This document shows positions 58,784 through 64,000 of a stretch of DNA of 64,000 bases, piece by piece. This DNA comes from Dokdonella koreensis DS-123 (GTDB lineage Bacteria; Pseudomonadota; Gammaproteobacteria; Xanthomonadales; Rhodanobacteraceae). The notes beneath the pieces are model-generated. The model was not told the origin of the DNA. It saw only the letters and a program-made list of their open reading frames with translations, and did not search any database. The stretch covers positions 2,584,686-2,648,685 of the forward strand of contig NZ_CP015249.1 in assembly GCF_001632775.1 (NCBI RefSeq). Direction: 5' to 3'. Every line of letters begins with the position of its first letter. The first letter of the stretch is position 1. The translations under genes were made by a program, and so were the position numbers.

Positions 58784-59602
58784 ATGGGAGAACGACTCAT
58801 CGAACCCCTGGGCAGGCGTATCGCCCGGTTCCTCACGCAGCGGTCGCCCGGCTACCGGCCGACGACCCCGAGCGACGCGCAGGCGCTGCGGCACGCCCTG
58901 CACCCGACCGATATCCTGCTGGTCGAGGGCGACACGCGCGTTTCGGCGATCATCAAGTACCTCACCCAGTCCACCTGGTCGCACGCCGCCCTCCACGTCG
59001 GCCCGATCGCCGGCCGCAACGAGCCGGACGGCGAGCCGCACGTGCTGGTGGAGGCCCTGCTGGACCAAGGCGTCGTCTCCGCGCCGCTGTCCAAGTACCG
59101 CGATTTCCATACCCGGATCTGCCGGCCGGTCGGCCTCACGCCGGAAGACCGGGACACGGTGCGCCGGTTCGCGATCGACCGCATCGGCCTGGAGTACGAC
59201 ATGAAGAACCTCCTGGACCTGATGCGCTACCTGGTACCGATACCGGTTCCGGTGCGCTGGCGGCGGCGCATGATCGCCCTGGGGTCGGGCGACCCGACGC
59301 GCGCCATCTGCTCGACGCTGATCGCGCAGGCGTTCGAGTCGGTTCGCTACCCGATCCTGCCGAAGATCGAGCAGGTGGCGCCGCAGGGCGAGCAGCGCGC
59401 CCGCGGCCGGCACGCGCAGCGCGAAGTGCTGCACATCCGTCACCACTCGCTCTACGCGCCACGCGACTTCGACCTGTCGCCGTATTTCGCAATCGTCAAG
59501 CCGACGATCCAGCACGGCTTCGAGTACAAGAAGCTGCTGTGGGGCGACCCGGAGCCGGCTGCCGGCCCGGCGCTGTCTGCCGCCGGCGCACGGCAGGCTT
59601 GA
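58784..59602 (+). CDS. YiiX/YebB-like NlpC/P60-type cysteine hydrolase
   Basis: 272 residues; GAGG precedes the ATG by 5 bases. The papain-like core is circularly permuted as in YiiX: the His comes first (H67 in [11 protein letters not shown]), then a Glu (E90 in HVLVEAL), then the Cys (C176 in [12 protein letters not shown]). Proteins of this type cleave peptide or lipid amide/ester bonds. There is no Sec signal, so it may act in the cytoplasm or at the membrane. It lies alone after the repeat element. The following 277 bases before mutS hold no clear feature. Confidence 0.85.
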   Translation: MGERLIEPLGRRIARFLTQRSPGYRPTTPSDAQALRHALHPTDILLVEGDTRVSAIIKYLTQSTWSHAALHVGPIAGRNEPDGEPHVLVEALLDQGVVSAPLSKYRDFHTRICRPVGLTPEDRDTVRRFAIDRIGLEYDMKNLLDLMRYLVPIPVPVRWRRRMIALGSGDPTRAICSTLIAQAFESVRYPILPKIEQVAPQGEQRARGRHAQREVLHIRHHSLYAPRDFDLSPYFAIVKPTIQHGFEYKKLLWGDPEPAAGPALSAAGARQA

Positions 59603-59879
59603 GCGATCGCGCCGGCGCGGGGCCGGGCACCGCGCGCACCGGCGCACCTTGCGCAGGGGCGGATCGCCACGCCCCGGCCCTGCCCAGCGGCCGCCGCGAA
59701 CCCGGGGACGAGACCTGCGCCCCCGTTCCTTTCCGCCGGACCGGCCGCCGCGCCTTTCCTTTCGACCGAAGGTCGTGGAAACATGCACGCCGCATCGCAT
59801 CCGCGGACACTGGATGAAGCCGGATCGCCGCCCATCGGCCCGGCCCCCTCCAAGAACCGCCACCGCCCTGGTCGACCGA

Positions 59880-62480
59880 ATGTCCCGAGCCACCGATTCA
59901 TCCGAAAGCACCAGGAGCGCCAAGGGCCTGGAGCAGCACACGCCCTTGATGCGCCAGTACTTCGCAGCCAAGGCCGAGCACCCGGACGTGCTGCTGTTCT
60001 TCCGCATGGGGGACTTCTACGAGCTGTTCTACGACGATGCGCGCAAGGCCGCGCGCCTGCTCGACATCACGCTGACCCAGCGCGGCGCCTCGGGCGGCGC
60101 GCCGATCCCGATGGCCGGCGTGCCGTACCACGCCGCCGAAGGCTACCTGGCCAAGCTGGTCAAGCTCGGCGAGTCGGTCGCGATCTGCGAGCAGATCGGC
60201 GACCCGGCACTGGCCAAGGGCCTGGTCGAGCGCAAGGTCGTGCGCATCGTCACGCCCGGCACCGTGACCGACGAGGCCCTGCTGGAGGAACGGCGCGACA
60301 ACCTGCTGCTGGCGATCGCCGCCGGCAGGACCGGCTATGGCCTGGCCTGGGTCGACCTGACCGCCGGCCGCTTCCTGCTGGCGGAGGTGGCCGATGCCGA
60401 GGCCCTGGCGTCGGAGCTGGCGCGGCTGCAACCGGTGGAGACGCTGGTGGGCGAGGACGTGGCCTGGCCGACGTTCGTGACCGCCCTGCCCGGCCTGCGC
60501 AAGCGCGCGCCGTGGCACTTCGATGCCGAGACGGCCCGCCGCGAGCTGTGCCGGTTCTTCGGTACGCGCGACCTGTCGGGGTTCGGCGCCGATCGCCTGT
60601 CGCTGGCGGTCGGCGCCGCCGGCGGCCTGCTCGGCTACGTGGAGGAAACGCAGAAGGCCGCCTTGCCACACCTGACGGGCCTGGCGACCGAAAGCGCGAG
60701 CGAGACGATCGCGCTCGATGCCGCCACGCGGCGCAACCTGGAACTGGACTGGCACGCCTCCGGCAATCGCGAGGCGACCCTGCTCGGTGTGCTCGACACC
60801 ACGGTGACCCCGATGGGGGCCCGCGCGCTGCACCGCTGGCTCAACCGCCCGCTGCGCGACCGCACGACGCTGGAGCGCCGCTACCACGCCGTCGGCCTGC
60901 TGCTCGACGGCGCCGCCGAACGCCTGCGCGACGAACTGCGCGGCATCGGCGACCTCGAGCGGATCCTCGCCCGTGTCGCGCTGCGCTCGGCCCGCCCGCG
61001 CGACCTCTCCACGCTGCGCGACGGCCTGGCGCGCACGCCGGTGCTGCGCGAGCGCCTGGCCGGCATCGACAGTCCGCTGCTGGCGGACCTGCTGGACCGC
61101 CTCGGCGAGCATGCGGGAACCGCGGCCCACCTCGCCGTGGCGATCGTCGAGCAGCCACCGGCGCTGCAGCGCGACGGTGGCGTGATCCGCGCCGGCTTCG
61201 ACGCCGAGCTGGACGAACTGCGCGCGCTGGCGACCAATGCCGACCAGTTCCTGATCGACCTCGAGGAGCGCGAGAAGGCCGCCACCGGCATCGCGACGCT
61301 CAAGGTCGGCTACAACCGCGTGCACGGCTACTACATCGAGATCAGCAAGGGCCAGGCCGACAAGGCGCCGACCCACTACACGCGACGGCAGACAATCAAG
61401 GGCGCCGAACGCTACATCACCGAGGAACTCAAGGGATTCGAGGACAAGGTGCTGTCCGCGCGCGAACGCTCGCTGATGCGCGAGCGCGCATTGTACGAAG
61501 CCCTGCTCGATCGCCTGGCCGAGCAACTGGCCGCGCTGAAGTCGGCCGCCGCCGCGGTGGCCGAGCTGGACGTGCTGGCCGCGCTGGCCGAGCGCGCCGA
61601 TGCGCTCGACTGGAACCCGCCCGAACTGGTCGACGAACCGGGCATCCACATCGAGCGCGGCCGGCATCCGGTCGTCGAGCAGGTCCGCGACGAGCCGTTC
61701 GAGCCGAACGACCTTCGCTTCGACGATGCCCGCCGGATGCTGATCGTGACCGGCCCGAACATGGGCGGCAAGTCCACCTACATGCGGCAGAACGCGCTGA
61801 TCGTCCTGCTCGCCCACATCGGCAGCCACGTGCCGGCGGCACGCGCGGCGATCGGTCCGATCGACCGCATCTTCACGCGCATCGGCGCCGGCGACGATCT
61901 CTCGCGCGGCCAGTCGACCTTCATGGTCGAGATGAGCGAGACCGCCAACATCCTGCACAACGCCACCGCGCACAGCCTGGTGCTGATGGACGAGATCGGC
62001 CGAGGCACCAGCACCTACGACGGCCTCGCGCTGGCGCAGGCCTGCGCGACCCACCTGGCGACCGTCAACCGCGCCTTCACGCTGTTCGCGACCCACTACT
62101 TCGAGCTGACCCAGCTTCCGGCGCAGCACGAGGCGATCGCCAACGTCCACCTCGACGCGGTCGAGTACGGCGAGCAGCTGGTCTTCATGCACGCCGTCAA
62201 GGAGGGGCCCGCCAACCGCAGCTTCGGCCTGCAGGTGGCGGCACTGGCCGGCCTGCCGAAGGCCGTCATCGCCGACGCGCGGCGCGTGCTGCTCGGCCTG
62301 GAGGCGGGCGGCCACCCGGCGCCGGCCGCCATCCCGGCACAGGCGGCGGCGTCGCAGCTGGGCCTGTTCGCCCCGCCGCTGCCGTCGCCGATCGAGGAGA
62401 CGCTGCGCGCGGTCGACGCCGACGAGCTGACGCCGCGTGCGGCACTCGACCTGGTCTACCGCCTGCGCAAGATGCTCTGA
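59880..62480 (+). CDS. mutS: DNA mismatch repair protein MutS
   Basis: 866 residues from the ATG at 59880; no strong ribosome site is visible, and an in-frame open stretch continues upstream. The mismatch-reading Phe-x-Glu is F46 and E48 in [15 protein letters not shown]. The ATPase has the Walker [15 protein letters not shown] and [18 protein letters not shown]. The C-terminal [18 protein letters not shown] tetramer segment is present. It scans new DNA for mispairs and recruits MutL, which is not in the window. Confidence 0.96.
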   Translation: MSRATDSSESTRSAKGLEQHTPLMRQYFAAKAEHPDVLLFFRMGDFYELFYDDARKAARLLDITLTQRGASGGAPIPMAGVPYHAAEGYLAKLVKLGESVAICEQIGDPALAKGLVERKVVRIVTPGTVTDEALLEERRDNLLLAIAAGRTGYGLAWVDLTAGRFLLAEVADAEALASELARLQPVETLVGEDVAWPTFVTALPGLRKRAPWHFDAETARRELCRFFGTRDLSGFGADRLSLAVGAAGGLLGYVEETQKAALPHLTGLATESASETIALDAATRRNLELDWHASGNREATLLGVLDTTVTPMGARALHRWLNRPLRDRTTLERRYHAVGLLLDGAAERLRDELRGIGDLERILARVALRSARPRDLSTLRDGLARTPVLRERLAGIDSPLLADLLDRLGEHAGTAAHLAVAIVEQPPALQRDGGVIRAGFDAELDELRALATNADQFLIDLEEREKAATGIATLKVGYNRVHGYYIEISKGQADKAPTHYTRRQTIKGAERYITEELKGFEDKVLSARERSLMRERALYEALLDRLAEQLAALKSAAAAVAELDVLAALAERADALDWNPPELVDEPGIHIERGRHPVVEQVRDEPFEPNDLRFDDARRMLIVTGPNMGGKSTYMRQNALIVLLAHIGSHVPAARAAIGPIDRIFTRIGAGDDLSRGQSTFMVEMSETANILHNATAHSLVLMDEIGRGTSTYDGLALAQACATHLATVNRAFTLFATHYFELTQLPAQHEAIANVHLDAVEYGEQLVFMHAVKEGPANRSFGLQVAALAGLPKAVIADARRVLLGLEAGGHPAPAAIPAQAAASQLGLFAPPLPSPIEETLRAVDADELTPRAALDLVYRLRKML

Positions 62481-62481
62481 C

Positions 62482-63756
62482 ATGACCGCGCAGAGCGAGC
62501 GCGTGGCCGCCGCCCTGGCGGCCAAGGACAGCCGGCGGCTCGACGGCGTGGACCTGCTGCGCGGGCTGTCGATCCTGCTGGTCGTCGTCCATCACCTGGC
62601 GCTGCGCATTCCGCTGCGCGACGGCTGGCTCGAGACGGTCCTGCCGCGACGCTTCCTCGGCACGCTGATGTACAACGGCTACGAGGGCGTGTTCGTGTTC
62701 TTCGTGATCTCCGGCTTCCTGATCGCCGGCAATGCGATCGCGCGCTGGGGCAGCCTCGCGCGCATCGATCCGGGAACGTTCTACGCCCTGCGCGCCGCGC
62801 GCATCCTGCCTTCGCTGGTGCTGGTGGTGGCGGTCCTGAGCGTGCTGCACCTGGCGGGCGTGCCGTTCCACGTCATCGACCGCGAGGGGCAGTCGCTCGG
62901 CCGCGCGATCCTCGCCGTGGCGGGCCTGCACCTGAACTGGTACGAAGGCCGCACCGGCTATCTTCCCGGCGGCTGGGACGTGCTGTGGTCGCTGTCGATC
63001 GAGGAGGCGTTCTACCTCGCTTTTCCGGTGGTCTGCCTGCTGCTGCGCCGGCAAGCGTTGCTGGTCGCGGTGCTGGCGGTGCTGGCACTGTCGCTACCCT
63101 GGACGCGTGCCGCACTGGTCGGCAACGAGATCTGGCAGGAAAAGGCCTACCTGCCGGGCATGGCGGCGATCGCGGCGGGCGTCCTCGCCGCGCTGGCCGC
63201 GGCCCGCTGGCCGCGGGTGCCGCGGGCGCTGATGATCGCGCTGGCCCTGCTCGGCAGCGTGGGACTGGCTGCCACGCTGCTGTTCGGCTACCTGCTCTGG
63301 CCGCTGCTGCGGGACGGCACCGTGCTGGTGCTGACGCTCTCGACCGCGAGCCTGGTGCTGGCGCTTTCCTGGGAGGCACGCACCGGCGGCGCGCGGCCCC
63401 CGCGCGGGCTCGGCTGGCTGCGGGCGATGGGCCGGCGCAGCTACGAGATCTACCTCACCCACATGTTCGTCGTGTTCGGCGTGGTCGCCGTATTCCAGGC
63501 GACCGGTGCCGGGACGTACTGGGGCTTCCTGTGGCACCTGCCGACCTTGCTGCTGGCCTGGGCGCTGGGCGAGCTACTGGCATGCGCCTGGTCCGATCCG
63601 CTCAACACGCTGCTGCGGGCGCGCTGGCGGGCACGCAACGCCACCGGGGTGCCGGGCCCGGCGGCCACCGGCGAAGCGGCAGCTGGAAGCGGACCGAGCA
63701 GTAATGGGATCATCGCCGCTTCGCCCGTTCCGGAACCCGCAGGCCCCCGCGCATGA
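62482..63756 (+). CDS. Acyltransferase-3 family membrane protein (OafA/YrhL-like)
   Basis: 424 residues, starting 1 base after the mutS stop. About ten membrane helices follow the signature RRLDGVDLLRGLSILLVVVHHLAL, where the conserved Arg and His are needed for acyl transfer in the family. Typical later motifs are VFVFFVISGFLIAGN, LRAARILPSLVLV and the SLSIEEAFYLAFPV segment. Such proteins O-acylate surface polysaccharides or lipids at the inner membrane. A second related gene starts about 100 bases downstream. Confidence 0.92.
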   Translation: MTAQSERVAAALAAKDSRRLDGVDLLRGLSILLVVVHHLALRIPLRDGWLETVLPRRFLGTLMYNGYEGVFVFFVISGFLIAGNAIARWGSLARIDPGTFYALRAARILPSLVLVVAVLSVLHLAGVPFHVIDREGQSLGRAILAVAGLHLNWYEGRTGYLPGGWDVLWSLSIEEAFYLAFPVVCLLLRRQALLVAVLAVLALSLPWTRAALVGNEIWQEKAYLPGMAAIAAGVLAALAAARWPRVPRALMIALALLGSVGLAATLLFGYLLWPLLRDGTVLVLTLSTASLVLALSWEARTGGARPPRGLGWLRAMGRRSYEIYLTHMFVVFGVVAVFQATGAGTYWGFLWHLPTLLLAWALGELLACAWSDPLNTLLRARWRARNATGVPGPAATGEAAAGSGPSSNGIIAASPVPEPAGPRA

Positions 63757-63852
63757 CCCTACGCGATACCCACAGCCCGGCCATCGGGAAGAGGCCGCGC
63801 CGGCCGATCGGGCTCCCCGTCCGCGCCCCGTCTCCCGTGCAGGGCCTCTGAC

Positions 63853-64000
63853 GTGCGTGCCGACATCCTGGCTTCCGCACCGGCATCGTCTCACCGCTCG
63901 GAAATAGGCTCGGCCTACATTCCGCACATCGACGGCCTGCGTGCGGTCGCCGTGCTCAGCGTCATCGTCTACCACCTGCAGAAGACATGGCTGCCCGGCG
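63853..64000 (+). CDS. Second acyltransferase-3 family protein, 5' end only
   Basis: 49 codons are visible from a GTG at 63853 and the frame runs off the window end, so the start is tentative. The segment YIPHIDGLRAVAVLSVIVYHL is the N-terminal signature of OafA/YrhL-type O-acyltransferases (R and H conserved). It follows the acyltransferase gene at 62482-63756, giving a tandem pair that may modify the same surface polymer. Confidence 0.8.
   Translation, partial: MRADILASAPASSHRSEIGSAYIPHIDGLRAVAVLSVIVYHLQKTWLPG

Noticed and set aside
59898-62525. Long minus-strand open frame opposite mutS
   Set aside because: Antisense shadow; the mutS motifs on the plus strand are complete.
63753-63851. 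32-codon ATG frame overlapping the first acyltransferase stop
   Set aside because: The product is Pro/Arg-rich with no good ribosome site of its own. It bridges to the next gene and is more likely a chance frame.

Overview
The window is a high-GC, densely coding stretch of a bacterial chromosome. It most resembles a gammaproteobacterium of the Lysobacterales (Xanthomonadales), probably in or near the Rhodanobacteraceae (Dokdonella-like). I infer this from the Clp-type CRP regulator next to speD, coq7 and rplM-rpsI, from the nearby trpG-trpD-trpC group, and from several secreted proteins with a shared short C-terminal tail. The exact genus cannot be settled from the sequence alone.

Region 1 (1-13425) is an envelope and secretome block. 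It holds the 3' end of an amidohydrolase, a secreted beta-propeller-like protein, an MscS-type channel, an outer-membrane beta-barrel, and a two-gene operon for a choice-of-anchor-J protein and a parallel beta-helix protein. It ends with a CadC-like membrane regulator carrying TPR repeats. Three of the secreted proteins end in the same short tail (aliphatic-F-x-D-G-F-E-S/T), which looks like an undescribed export or anchoring signal.

Region 2 (13754-25271) is housekeeping. It contains tRNA-Gln, rpsI-rplM, coq7, speD, the Clp regulator, trpG-trpD-trpC with a GNAT gene, a YbaL/KefB-type antiporter, a lipoprotein and RhlE. Region 3 (25532-29623) is a periplasmic molybdenum hydroxylase operon made of a triheme cytochrome c, a [2Fe-2S] subunit and a Tat-exported Mo subunit.

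Region 4 (29769-42332) is a long, mostly overlapping minus-strand series. In transcription order it runs yceD, rpmF, fabH, a kinase-like gene, fabD, fabG, acpP, fabF, pabB, pabC, mltG, tmk, holB and pilZ, tying fatty-acid synthesis to folate, dTMP and replication functions. The divergent yceF-type maf gene sits at its head.

Region 5 (42465-54377) has a fused indolepyruvate:ferredoxin oxidoreductase, trhO, hslO, tRNA-Ser, csrA, alaS, recX, a secreted unknown, recA and a CinA/PncC amidohydrolase. Region 6 (54553-64000) has two oxidoreductases, a RegB/RegA-type redox two-component pair, a 271-bp element built of nested inverted repeats that overlaps the regA stop codon, a papain-like YiiX-type hydrolase, mutS and two acyltransferase-3 genes, the last cut by the window end.

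Convergent gene pairs are repeatedly separated by short GC-rich perfect hairpins, most of them without a U-tract. No phage, complete insertion sequence, CRISPR array, rRNA or replication origin was seen.
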